A stretch of 60,000 nucleotides of DNA from Apostichopus japonicus (Eukaryota; Echinodermata; Holothuroidea; Aspidochirotida; Stichopodidae), in the NCBI RefSeq assembly GCF_037975245.1, contig NC_092561.1, positions 8,618,001 to 8,678,000 on the forward strand. Direction: 5' to 3'. Below the pieces are notes generated by a model. It searched no databases. It was given only the letters and a program-made list of their open reading frames with translations, and was not told the origin of the DNA. Below, piece after piece: positions 23,515 through 36,300 of this stretch (position 1 is the stretch's first letter; the number at the start of each line of letters is the position of its first letter). Made by a program: the position numbers and the translations under genes.

Positions 23515-26272
23515 TTGGTATAAGCAGTCCGTCCAAGTTTATTGCTCTTAGTTTTGGAGGGTGAAAACTGAAAGGGAAAGGAGATATTAATAATAACACT
23601 TTTTTGATTAATATTTCATGGGATATCTCTTCTTTGCGGAAAATCCCTTTTACCTTGAAACAAAAGTCAAAATTTCTATTATTTGCTGAAAATTGCATTC
23701 CATAGGATCAATCCATTAAATGTGATCAAACCAAAACTATACCTTGTTTCTGGAAAGTGCCTTAAAATGAACCACAACTCTATTTCATTTGAAAAACAAA
23801 AAGATGAAATAAGCGAAAGGGATGATCGGTCGTGGTTGGGAGGGGGTATTGGGAGGGAGTTGGGGTGTTATTTGATAATGGTAGAGTTGTTGTTGTGAAC
23901 TTAGTAGTAAACAATAATCATGAAATTACCCTATTAACAAATTTATATTTTATTTGAAAAAGGAAAGAAAAACAAAACAAGGAAGGTATGTTAAATGTAA
24001 GGTGGAGTGGTGGTGGGGGTTGTTGGGGGGGGGGGTTGAAGTTAATGGTAGCTTGGTGTGGTTGCATATATGTAACTTGACAAGTGATCAGCTATGTTTA
24101 GAGAACATACTTTAAAATTGCACAATATTGAAAAGTTGCCGTCCATATTTTAAAATATTGTAGTACAGTATTAAAGTTTATTGTTTCTTCATAACTGGGT
24201 TCAGTTTAAATATTTATTTAAGCAAAGCTGTATATATCCAATATGTACCTTTCAGCCAGTGTTGCAATTCTTTTTTATCCGGTTTAAACCATACAGTCTC
24301 TGAGGGTGAAGACAAATTTGTTAACTTTATTTTTAAAGAAAAAACTTTTAAAAATACCCCAAAATACATTAGGATAATGCTGTTGGGCCTGTGAAGATCA
24401 AACTAAATTTTAATATGTGGCAGATCAGGTTGTTTTTGTTTCTTGAATTTGTTTTTCAGAGAAGTGACCCCTTCAAATGTAAATAGGAATACATCAGAGT
24501 ATAATTGCCTCTAATCATATGACGAACAATGCTTTAAACATGTGTCAAGAAAAAAATGTGTAGAAATGTCACTAAAATTGTTCTTTTTTCTTGAACTATG
24601 ACATAGGATGTCTAAAATTCTTTCTTAAGCCATGCTTTAACACTCTCCTGCATCTTAGAAGCTAAACTAAATATTTTTCACTTATTTAGAGTAAAATGGC
24701 TTAATAGCATCAATACTTCATTCCAATACAATCCTTGCTTACATTTGCATTTTGAACTTTTTCATGTTTAAGAAAAAAAAAAAAACATCAGTTAGGTAGG
24801 AAATGCTTACATTTGTCAGTTTTTATGCATTTCAAACATTGGACTTTAAAGAATGTGTGAGCATCTTAATGCCATGACGTTAATTTCAATGCCTTATCGC
24901 CTTTTAGATGTAGGTGCATACCTTCTATGCGTACAAAACACCAAAGACGGTGTAAAATAAAAATATCCCTGTCATTAAACAATGTCTGAAATGTACAGCA
25001 TATCTGCTTATTTAGGCTAACTAAATAAAACTTTGAGGAAATTGTGAAATACTAACTACCTCAGTACTAATTCATAACCTTAATTGACTGTACCAAGTGT
25101 GTATAGAAGTACAGTTTACCAACAGTTGGCTTAGCAAAATCTTGTGCTCATTGGTTTTATCTATTTCTTTTTTTTCCTCAATTATCTGGCATCAGATGAG
25201 TTGTTGGGTAAAGCCCATCTAGTATTAAAGTTCATGTATTAAGTTTTTGGAGTAAAGGTTTTCATTTTAATGCTAAATTACCTACAGTATGATTTAGTGA
25301 TAAACAATTGGCTAACAGGGCAAAAACAGTTTATATTTTAATTTTAATATTAAGAAGAATGACATCCACCAACAGCACAGCTAGAGGCTTTTTATTTTTC
25401 TTACAAATCTTCATCCCTTCAAAGCTAAAAAATTAAATCTTTTCTTCCTCATCATTTGTCTTTGAAAGTTTGATAATCACCATTTGATCTGACCAAATTG
25501 GAAAAATTAATTGGTTCTTTTGAAACAAAAAGTTTCTGCCAAACTTTTTAGTTTGATGTTGTTCTTCAAATTTCCTCATCAATGCATGTTTTGTTGTGGT
25601 GTCTTGTAAAACCATGTAAAGTACAAAGAAGACCCAAATGGTGCTTGCCTGCTTCAGTTAGAATTTGCATATATAATTTTTTATTTCTTTGATATTTTGA
25701 CTACCATTGTAATGTTGATATTAAGTTTGATGATATTGAGTATGATAATTATTATTCATACATTTTTTTAAAGAGTAGAAAGAATATTGGCTCAATAACT
25801 TGCTTTATACATTATTAATATAGTTTATTTAAATTTATTATTAATATAATTTATTTTAATTTTTTTTTTAAATAATAAAACAAATATATATAGAAGGAAA
25901 CGATGTAAGGTGCTGTTTACTGATGTTCACAGCTGAGTTAACACATCATCAGAAACAAGAGTAGGTATTTATTTTTTAGTTAATTGTCAATATTAATTTA
26001 AAAGTATTCCAAATGTATCAATGTTACATTTGAGAAGAATGTTGCAAGAATTAAATGTGACTATGACGGACAATGAAGATGAAGGCCGCCACAGCTGTGG
26101 CAGTGGTCGTAATGGCATTGGAAGAGCTGGTGGTTCTGTTTTTCATGAAAACACAAGAATGTTACAATTACATTTTTTACATGGTGGTACTGCACAGTGA
26201 AAGTTTGACGGTAGCCGTCAATTCTCTAGCTGTGATGTTGAAACGACAACTTGCATTGAATGATCATTGTAG
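23515..26272 (+). other. 3-prime UTR and intergenic DNA after TYMP
   Basis: No coding exon recognised. It is AT-rich, with G-rich runs at 23,836 and 24,000-24,040 and AT-rich runs near 25,800-25,880. The proximal part must contain the TYMP 3-prime UTR. The candidate poly(A) signals AATAAA at 24,956 and near 25,025 are unproven. Confidence 0.4.
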
Positions 26273-26504
26273 TCAATATAGGCCCCAAATTATAGAACGC
26301 TATAATTGAAAGTTTTCAGAAAGTACTTTCCTGGAGGTCTTTACTCTCCAAATTGTTCCCAGACAGTTTTAAGGAACACACAAGCAGCTGAATGTCCCAA
26401 TGAGGAAAAATTCCTTGAATGTTGTAATAAAAACAGTTTAAGAATTTTGACCAAAGGTGACCATATTTGAATATCTAGCATATTTGGGGCCAATACAGTA
26501 TACC
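26273..26504 (-). mobile_element. MITE-like repeat with GGCCCCAAAT inverted ends, copy 3
   Basis: Reverse-complement copy of the units at 5,521 and 9,417. It starts TATAGGCCCCAAATTATAG and ends CATATTTGGGGCCAATAC, so both inverted termini are intact. The interior block TCTCCAAATTGTTCCCAGAC matches the other copies. No coding capacity. Confidence 0.65.
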
Positions 26505-29051
26505 AATTTAGAATAGTAGTGTTTGAAGTCTCAGATTTTTTTTTTTTTTTTTTCTAAACAAAAAACTATGCTTTCTGTACATTCAAAAACTAATATACAA
26601 ACAACTGTGCACTGGCTTGTATAGCAAAATTTTTCCATGTTGGCCAGTTATTTTCTGTTCGATACCCAATAAATCACTTCCTGACGAAGACATCATTTTA
26701 AAATATCCCCCCCCCCCCAAGGCCTGTCTCTGCTTTAGACTATAGAGTTGAATGGAATAGACTTATCTTCCTGCAGGAGTTAATGTGCTTCAAGGGTCAA
26801 GCTAGAACCCAATATGATACACTTGAGACTACTGTACATCATATCATTCTGTGTACAATAATATTGCATAAAAGTTGCAACATTAGATACATGTACATCA
26901 GTAGTTTGGGAGAAGGGTGGCCAAACATCCGGTCAAATTAGAAGATTCCTGCACATGAAATGTAATGAGCATTTTCTTATGGAAAAGTTATATCTTCCAG
27001 AGGGTGCCATGAATGGTTAGATGGTCAGATGTGTGGTGCTATATTTTAAAACTAGAAGTTAGAAGGTGCATTAAAGCATTGTACAAGGTATGTAAGTGAA
27101 TATAAAGCGCTGCCACATTTTAGCTTCTTTTCTTTCCTCTTTTTTTTTTTGGGGGGGGGTGTTGAATGTGTGAGGAGGGGTTGAACAGGGTGAGGAGGGG
27201 GAGGCACCAGGGAGTTTGGGTCAAATTGACCGAATCAGGCTGTGACCGTTTATGATACTAACGATCCTTTCATGGTTTGATGGCAAGATGGACGAATCAG
27301 GACGACTTAAATCAATTTTCCAGAATAATCTTCTTGCTGTCTAACACACTCTGAGATATCGTATGAATACATGTATGTCTCCTCTCTACAAATGCGCTAT
27401 CACACGTTGACCATATTTTTATTATTCTAAAGGGATTATGGGAAAGGTTGTTGAATGGAGGGGGCAGGAATGTGACTGAGGAACTGTTTATGCATATATA
27501 TGTCCTATGAAATGTGCAATATTCGAAAACCTTGAAAAATAACTTTCTTCCCCCTCCCATACTCCTCTCCCCTGAAATGATGTATATCTTAGTATCAAAG
27601 ATTTAAAGGACCACATATAATAATAGCTCTTGCTCAGTATTTCGAAATTGAGTTAGGCCTAGTATCTACTGTAGCCTGTAGGCCTAGATGCACCTGCAGA
27701 GACGGTCGTCTGCACAGCTTTATTGCCCCCTTCATCGCCAACCCCCACCCCGCCCTCTTCAAATGTCTCTTCGAAACAAAACTAAAATGTGACAAGATGG
27801 TGACCTCTTTGCATATTACGATTTACGAATATAAGTTTCTTTTATTACCGGAGTGGAGAATGGCGACTTTCAGCTAAGTGAATAGAGGGGCGCTGTCATA
27901 TCCAGTTCCGCGAAACTTGACAATCTGCAATCTCTGAAATCACAGTGAATTCCTTTGGGGAATCTCTGACGGTCGCTGCTGGGCGAAATGCCTGCACATT
28001 CATCCCTAATTCACTCATAGTGTGACATATTCGAACTGTCATACGGTTCTTACTTTAACCAAGTAGCACATTTTAGCAACGGAATGTTGTTCACCGTTCG
28101 TTTGGCAACTTTACGCACGTCTCAGAAAGCTTCTTTGAGGTTTTTTAAGTCACATCGGCCAAACGTGGAATATACTGGACCTTCATCATGTCCCATCATT
28201 CGTCGCCGGTTGGTATATTTTGGACTATACCATTCGATAATAGGTTGGAGTCGAGTTTACAGTGGCAAAAGGTTCCCAACTTCCCATAGGTTAGGGATTA
28301 ATAATAATATAAATATTGATTCACTAAATTATCATAGTTTAAGGATGTGAAGTGTTGTTCTCGAAATAATTTGAGAACGACATAATAATCACTGTCTTAG
28401 TTGTACTTGTACACAAATACAAAACATTTCTAAGGTGGAATATTTCGAGTGGGACATGATCCCTGGACGGATGCCTGCGATTCCTCTCGTAATTATCGAA
28501 GACAGTTTTTTTCAATAAAGTTTCACAACTATCACTTAGATTGAGATCTATAATAACAGCTCTATGCAAAATCTTTGGAGATCTGTAAACAGGATGGATC
28601 ACGCGCATTGGGACCCAGAGCCATATCTACGTCACTGTTGCGACCCGCAGAGCCGTATATGGAGGACTATAAGTTAGGACCAAAGAACTAACCCAGACTC
28701 GTATATATTCGGCTCTGTATTAGGAACGATATGACATCGCCCTTTGAAGAAATACTGTAGAACCCCATTGAACTTTCACGTCATGTGTATTTAACAGCAG
28801 CTGCGACAGCGTTCCATGTGAAAATTATCATTAAAATGTTCACGTTAATTGGTATTCAACCTAAAAATAAATTGATGTGAATTATTAACCTATTAGTTAA
28901 GTAAATACTTCATTCTTCAAGAACTGTTTTTTTTTTAAACCTTCAAATAGCTGACAGTAAATGTAACAGCATGTAAGATCATGATTAACCGGTGAGGTAA
29001 TAAATAATTAGTGTTTTCAATAAATCAATAAATATTTTGTAATAAATCACC
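26505..29051. other. Intergenic stretch between convergent genes
   Basis: No recognisable gene. It contains poly-T, C-run and G-run tracts (26,537; 26,706; 27,150) and an 88-codon open frame at 28,084-28,350. That frame begins MLFTVRLATLRTSQKASLRF and has an Arg/Ser-rich start but no known domain. Confidence 0.4.
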
Positions 29052-29394
29052 CAGTGGCGTAGGAATGTACTTTTGAGTGGGGGGGGGGGGAGTGGCTGAA
29101 GACTGATGGCCGGCCTGGGGGAGGAGTGGTTAAGGGGAGGGGGTGTCCCCCTCCCCCTTTGGATTTTTTTTGCATTTCCAGGTGGCCTCAGATGCAATTT
29201 GGTGCAATATAGCACCCACTCCATTTTGCAAATAATTTTGCATTTTCACCTGGCCTTAGATGCAATTTGGTGCTCCAAATGAGACTTTTTTTCTTATTTG
29301 GAAGGGGTTTTCTGACTTGCGAAGCTGGGGGCGGAATGATACTTCCGCCCACCATATTTTTCACTGGGGGGGGGGGCTGGTTCCTACGCCCTTG
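29052..29394 (-). mobile_element. 343-bp non-autonomous hAT-like element, copy 1
   Basis: Ends CAGTGGCGTAGGAA and TTCCTACGCCCTTG are inverted repeats. It is the reverse complement of the element at 50,625-50,966 over its whole length. The flanks AAATCACC and, two bases in, TAATCACC are a slightly eroded 8-bp duplication. Inside it has the palindromic GGGAGGGGG-TGTCC-CCCTCCC block and two GCAATTTGGTGC motifs. No transposase. Confidence 0.85.
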
Positions 29395-30201
29395 ATTAAT
29401 CACCAACGTAAATTAAAAAATCACTGTTATCAGATATTAGTCTCGATTGTATTTCTAAGGCACTTAAATTTTTTTTGAGAAGTGGCCTTTTTAACATCCG
29501 AGGCTCATCAATTAAGCTCTAACACACATATGTTATCCGTCAGGTCAGTCCCTCAGATGCAACACAAAACGCACTATTAAAATAAGACTTAGCAAAATAT
29601 CACATTTTTTAATGAATCTTTAAATGGTGTTAAAATGTCATCCAAGATTGCTCTGTGAATTTTTTTTAATGAAGTTTCGGATCAAAACGCCTTCACTTAT
29701 ATAGTAGTTTAAATAGTCCCACTCCGTCCCACCCTCCCCCTCCCACCTGCCCCCTTCGTCCAAATCTGAAAAATGTGTCCGATTTCCTGATTGCGGCAAG
29801 GTGGAGCTTGTTGGAGACCGTTCAACTGCCTAAATCGAGGCAGTAGAGGGAAAAAAATACTTCGCGAATTTTAAAACGAAAATAATGACACCTACTTTTA
29901 TAAATTAAACGGAAATAACAATAAGAAACCTCGCTGAAAGTAGTCTCTTTAAACTTCGAATACGTTACAAATGACAGGATGTGGGCGATAAATAGCACTT
30001 CTGAAGATTTTCTGATCTGAATCATATGTTAATGTCCGAAAGCCCCTGGCCCCACCTTTGAGACCTTCTCGGTAATATGAATCTGTTTCCTTCTAGTTCG
30101 GTCCCACTTAATTATATTACAACTAATTCTTTAAAACTTCGTGCGACACTATATTTCTTTTCACAGTTCAGTCAAATCTGTGCTTGGTTAATAGTTTGAT
30201 T

Positions 30202-30334
30202 TTAACACCATATAATACTCTCTGTGTTACTGCGCATGCTCTCTATTGAATCATTTTCAAAGTCTTCTTCAATGAGTAGGCTGTCCTTTAAATTTCGTCG
30301 GACGTTGAGGTACAAAGCTGATGTACTGCTACTT
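30202..30334 (-). CDS. HYR/FN3 receptor exon 12 (terminal, cytoplasmic)
   Basis: Acceptor CTCTCTTACAG in phase 2 completes an Arg codon from exon 11. Encodes SSSTSALYLNVRRNLK and ends SNTESIIWC before TAA. It is Ser-rich and acidic toward the end. It holds the YLNV motif. Confidence 0.8.
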
Positions 30335-33300
30335 CTGTAAGAGAGAAGAAAGAACCAGCATTTAACAACAAGAAATAAAGAAACAGAATTTAAAAATAAA
30401 ATACGAAAGAACAAGACGGATATTAGATCGAAGCAAAATTTGAAGGCTTGTGGGTTTGTCAACATACTTTGATGAGTCGCCACCGGCGATCAGCAAATAT
30501 GAGTCATCTAGATGGATGGGTAAATGTTTTTCTTATACCAGGCAAATTTAGATATGAAAATTTGGAGAGGAGTGGCACCTACCAATGGAAGATTTACAAC
30601 GTACTCTCAAGCCTCATGTTGCAATGGGCCTGAAGTACTTTCGATTAAGCCGGATGGCAATTCTTGAGAATCAGTGGATATCTTATTATATGCTTGTGTC
30701 ACCCCTTTCCAACAACTTCCTCGCGAAATATGTCGTCCAGGTACAGAGTTGTTGATAATATTGAAAATTCGTAATCATGGACGTTAAATATGAATCTAAC
30801 TTCGGTCATCTTGCGGCTTTGATCAGCCAATGATGGTTTCCTCTCGAGTTCCTGCTTGCAGGAGGATCTAAAATAGATACATACACGCATACATACACGC
30901 GTGATACACACATATATACACACATGTTTGTATTACATTCAGACCGAGGACCCCATTGTATTTTCCATTGTTCAAGTCCACGTACCCTAACCTTAACAAT
31001 ACCCCCATACAATAGAATTCTTCCGAGGACGTGGTTATTCTTTAGAAATCACAAGCGAGGACCTGAAATTCTTTTGTTCAAGTCCTCGGTCAGAATACAA
31101 AACAAACGCACACATATATACATGCGGTCACCACCTACCTTTTCAGACGTGGTACTCGTTCTGACTGGGTCCTTGCTTTAGCACTGATTATCACTGGTTT
31201 CGCATAGCCTTTATCGTCCTTATCGTCCTTATCTGAGTTCGTATTGTAGACGTTGAGTCTCATGGAAAGAAATCTAAGTGGATTAGCACCGCGGCTGACA
31301 ATGCCATTTAGCTGCTCTTTAAAACTTGACCCAAATGATGGCAGGGTGTCTTTGGTTTCGATAATCTGCTCCACGGGATCTTCGTAATGGTTTTCTGTAT
31401 TAATTGTCTTTCTCATATCAGGCTACATTAGGGAAAATGAGAAGAAAGAAAGTATACAAAGAAAGTCAAATAAAAAGTCTTCTTTTTGTTCTCCGACCAA
31501 CCTCATTTACAAGTAACCAAATTAATGTTTTCGGTCTCACGATGAACAAGAGAGAATTTTGTAATGGTGAAGAATGATCGGAAGGTCATTTCTATTGAAG
31601 GGATATACCAGTGGCATATATTGTAACATTTGTCTTGAAGGAGAAAAATATTCCTCTCTATTGGGGTTAAAGACCCCCTTCCTCAGCATCTTGTTCATAA
31701 CTCGAGATATGGGTGATTGAAGGTAACCTGTTTCTACTGGATAATCCCTCCAGTTTTTCAGAGGGTGGTTTACAGTGGGGGGTCTGTGATGTCATCATGG
31801 CATATATTCTTCAGAAGCCTTACACTCCTGTCACGTTGTGTGACGAGCAAACCATTTATTCAGATCTTCTAATCATTTTGTGATAACGCCCTCTAATAAG
31901 TTGGAATGGTTTGAATCGGTTGAATGCTGAATGAGATTCACCATTTGAAAATTATCGTTTTTTTTCTACATTTCCAAACCTTTTTATTGTATGAAAATCT
32001 TACTTAAAATTTATATATCTGTAAATATTGAATACATGTAATAATATTTATGTCATGTGCACCCCGTCTTCCCTTTGAGCCCTTTTTAAAACTTTCTAAA
32101 TAATTGTCAGACTCGGACTGAAATGAAGACAAAAACCAATGGAAGCACGTGAATGGCTAAACGAAAACACCAAACTTAAAAGGAGTGAAGACACGCGCAC
32201 AAAGAAAAGTCTGATGCCGGTAATCTGGCCTAGTTTCGTATGAGGTGTAACAGAAGTGTTAGATACCACCATCGATCCCAGAAAATACACACACAGCTTG
32301 CTACCGTCGGTAATTAGACACTAGTGTACAGTCAATACATGCAGCTACGGTCAATACCCACAACACAGGGTACACAACAGCGATAGACATCTCAGCAGGG
32401 ATTTGTTATGGAACTCCCTGATCTCAGGTCCAGATAAAAGATAACAAGGTATCACGTTTCATTACTGTCTGCATTTTGTAGCGACAAGAAGAAAAGCAAC
32501 GGAAAGTTAACTTTTTTTTCTGAGGGCGGCACGCGGTTTGGGGCGAGACAAGAGTACCAAGAGGATACCTGCCCATGTTTCACTTCACCGCCATCTCACA
32601 TTGCCACTCACCCACACCTTCCCGCCGTCCCCTCCCCTCTCTTTGAGATACGCCACTGATCTTTGTATGCAAATCTTAGAACATAAACTTACCGGAAGTA
32701 CGCAAGCAGGTAAATTCCAACAGAATAACGCAAAGACGTAGGCTGTTAAGATTAGTGTCGTTAATAAGAACAGGACGTACAACGTTACAGCTCCAGTACA
32801 CGATCCGTCTGTAAAGATAAATCAAACAGTGAATGATGTGAGTAGTAATACACTTAATAGCTAATATGCATATTAGAAACAAACCGATGTGTCTGTCTGA
32901 CCGATGAGTCTAGTTCATAAATAAAATGGGTAGGGTAGGGTGGAGGGATTGGGAGGGACCGGAGGGTGAGGCGCGGGGGAAGACGAGGGGAGGGGGAGGC
33001 GACGGAGGGACATTGCCTATCTAGGCGTCTTTGTGCGCGAGTCTTCATTCCCTTTAAATGCTGTTTTCACTCTCCTAAATTGCTGTGAGAGCACTGCACA
33101 CTGTGCTGTGTTCAGATTAGCCGTGTAAAGGAAGACTTTCTTACGATGCTTTTGATTTGCTGGTGAAAAGTACGAGCCTTAATATTGACCAATCAAGTCG
33201 AATTTTGTATCACTAGAGAAAAGAGTCAACTATTGGTTACGCAATCACACTCCCAGCAAGCACAATGTAAGCATTGAGAGATAGGGACATTTTGAAGACG

Positions 33301-36300
33301 TTCACTGCTTTCCGATGTGGTTTTTACTTTTTCATATTCAAATGTACGGGGTTTAGTTCACACGCATAATAAATAACGACACATCATTGTAAAGAAGAAA
33401 CAAGTTTCTTCAAAATGACATAAGAAAGAGTTTTCTGAGTGCTATGCTTAGAAAGTTATGAAAAGAGTTGGCGCGAAATGTGCTTATATTGTAGCGATAT
33501 TTGCTGCATAACGGGGTTTTTGTGTTGAGTTCCGCAAGGATTCCATGTGTGTATAAAGTGTGGAATAAAGTGGTAAAGATTTTGGATATTTTCAAGTTTC
33601 CATGGCAACATATTGTATTCTTACCTATCGTGTTTGTACTCGAATTGTCAAGACCAGGGACAACCTGTATGGATATGGATGAACTTCGGTGATTTCCATA
33701 TACGGAAGAAAGTGTAATTATGTACGTTTCTAAGGTGATGAGGTTGTCAAGGTTACACTCGTTCAGGTCAGTTGTTATTAGTTTCTCCATTTGAGGCGGT
33801 CGAGGTGAAAGGTCGATTTCGTAAACTATACCCGGAATATTGATTTGATCCCAGGAAATCCGGATTGAAGTATCGTCAATAAACACCGCCCTCAATCCTC
33901 TTACTTCCGGTGGTTCTAATGTTAAAGGTAAAAACGCAAAAGAAATCTGTCAATATTTTGTGGGAATGTATCTGACCGTAGATAGTATAACGATGTAAAT
34001 GTCTTGGTAGAACCTCCTTGGCTTCATTTCACCGCAAAGGTACCTTTGAACTATCACGTGTCCAAAAGTACTTCATTGTATAAGGAAAAGACAAATAAGA
34101 GGTAAAGTTATGGCTTTAAGTTCTCACCAGTTAAAAAGCTTGCTTGCAGTGATCGTCCACTCTCGTTGTCAATTACCTTTACCGTGTAATTTATCATAGG
34201 TTGCAGTGATTCAAATGTAAACCGTGTGTTACCGTCATTCTTCGGGAAAGCGGTGTCAGCGTAGGCCTCCACGTTGGATTCGTACAGGAATACAGCTTGA
34301 CTCGTCTCAAACACGTCATCAACCGCAGTGACGTCACTCTCCTCTGGTGGGAAGTTGAATATGACGCTAAGAGAGGATGACGTCACACGCAAAGCTTCTA
34401 CTTGCAAGGGCGGTAGACTTTCTGCAAATCAAAATGAACATTGTGTATAACATTGTGTATAAGAGTACAGTCAACCCATGGAGGTCATTATTGCAACCTA
34501 AAATACCCCCCTCCCCACTTCCCCTTATGCACCCTCTTCATTTCTCCCTGTCGAGAACAGAAAAAGATTTTGCGGTCGCGTCCCATAGTTTCGAAAGTTT
34601 GGCTGTACAAAATATTGACCATCGAATCAAATATACCATTATTAAAAGAAGCCCACATATCGTTTTCACTCACCTGTCCTGACGTTCACTAAAACTACAT
34701 CACTTTCTTGCCTTCCACGCCTCCCTCCGCTGATCGTAGTTATTGCGCATGCGTATTTAGTATCTGGCTCCAATCCAGTGACCATTACCATGGAATGCGA
34801 TTGATCTAACTGTCTATCCAACATGACCTCTAAACTTGAAGCGTCTCTGACTATCACGTGATATCGCTGGAAAATTCCGATTCCAGATTGCCATTTTAAG
34901 ACGAATGAGGTTGGACGAAGACTGACGTGGTCCGATTGAATTGATGATGGTGGTGAAGGGACTGTAGGAAAACAATCGAATACAAAGGAGGAATAACAAT
35001 ACAAAATAAAGCAACCTCATCAAGCTCTGCAATAAAACACGCACACACGCGCACGAGCACACACGCGCACACGCACACGCACACACGCACAAAAGGGAAA
35101 CAGCATATATACCTACGAAGTAATCCGAAAACAACTTTTGTGTACGACTATAAAACTGAAAAAGGGGACTAACGAGGTTTGGTATAGAAAAACAATATAA
35201 TACAAAGGAACCTAAATAGACTTTACGATACCAAAAAAGACACAAAAAAAAAAATACAGTAGAATTTCTTCGGAATGTTATAAGTTTTCGAATGAAATAA
35301 ATAAGGATAGAGGAGAACCTTAAATGGCATTTCAGAACAACCGTAGAAACAAGGGACTTCAATATGTCTTGCTATAAAGACTTTAACAGGATATTAGCTA
35401 ACGGAAAGGTCTACAAACCAATCTCACAGCTTTTGTATGTAATCAATACGGAAACAAAGGAAACCTTGAATACTTTCTAGGAAAGCCAAAAAATAGCATT
35501 GTCGCATTCTCTTGAAAGTTTTGTATGAAAATAAAATAGAGAACTAAGGAACGGAAAGGAAGTTGAAAAGTTTTTGGAAACGAAACCTAATAGAGATCGC
35601 AAATGTCTCAAAGGCTTTTGTATAGGAAAACCACAAAGTAAAAGTGGCAAACTTTGTCCAAACAACAAAAGGGAACAAAGGAACCTCAAATGTTTTTGCC
35701 CGAAATCAAACAAGAGAGAGAAGGTAACTGGTAGTTAATTTTGGTATCTTTTATATCTTGCAAACACGTATTTTCATGTTAGATTAAACTATAAGAAAGG
35801 TACACTCCCTTGCGCAATTCTTTTCAGTGAAAACATAGATCTCTCCACATGCTTATGGCCGTATGCACAGGGACCAATTTCCTTGGCTTGGGCGCGGCGA
35901 AGGACGGTGTAATGGAAGGGAAGAATTTGGGGTTGGAGGGGCACCGGCAATGGAAGAAGGGACACCATTAACTCAAGGAGGGGCACAAACCATGTGATCT
36001 GTAACTTGTGAAGTTTTTTGTACACATGGTGGTGGCCGCTGAAGACCGTGGGGGAGGGGCCACAGTAATCTGCACATGAGGTGGGCCTGGGTACGGTCCC
36101 TTTGTGTCCCGGCCTGGCCGGTCGGTCGAGAATATTTGATTCGAAATTGAAAACATCTGCATGAACTTGGAATGATTGGCGAAATATTTTTTTTTTATAC
36201 CGTTTGCCCCAGAAATCCCAATAATGGGAGAAGTAGGAAGTGTCTGGTCTCCACTTGTATATGCTTACACGTATCTTTATAAACTTGACTCACGTGTTCG

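Noticed and set aside
28084-28350. 88-codon plus-strand frame with a presequence-like start
   Set aside because: A basic N-terminus alone is weak evidence; no domain, no clear donor and an overlapping frame just beyond. Kept only as part of the intergenic description.
34814-35362. 182-codon minus-strand frame
   Set aside because: It crosses the FN3 exon 7 in the wrong frame and gains length from the CACACG microsatellite. The real exon is 34,674-34,961 in another frame.
35868-36105. Possible transposon with CACAGGGACC / GGTCCCTTTGTG ends
   Set aside because: Inverted ends are short and imperfect and no flanking duplication could be found.
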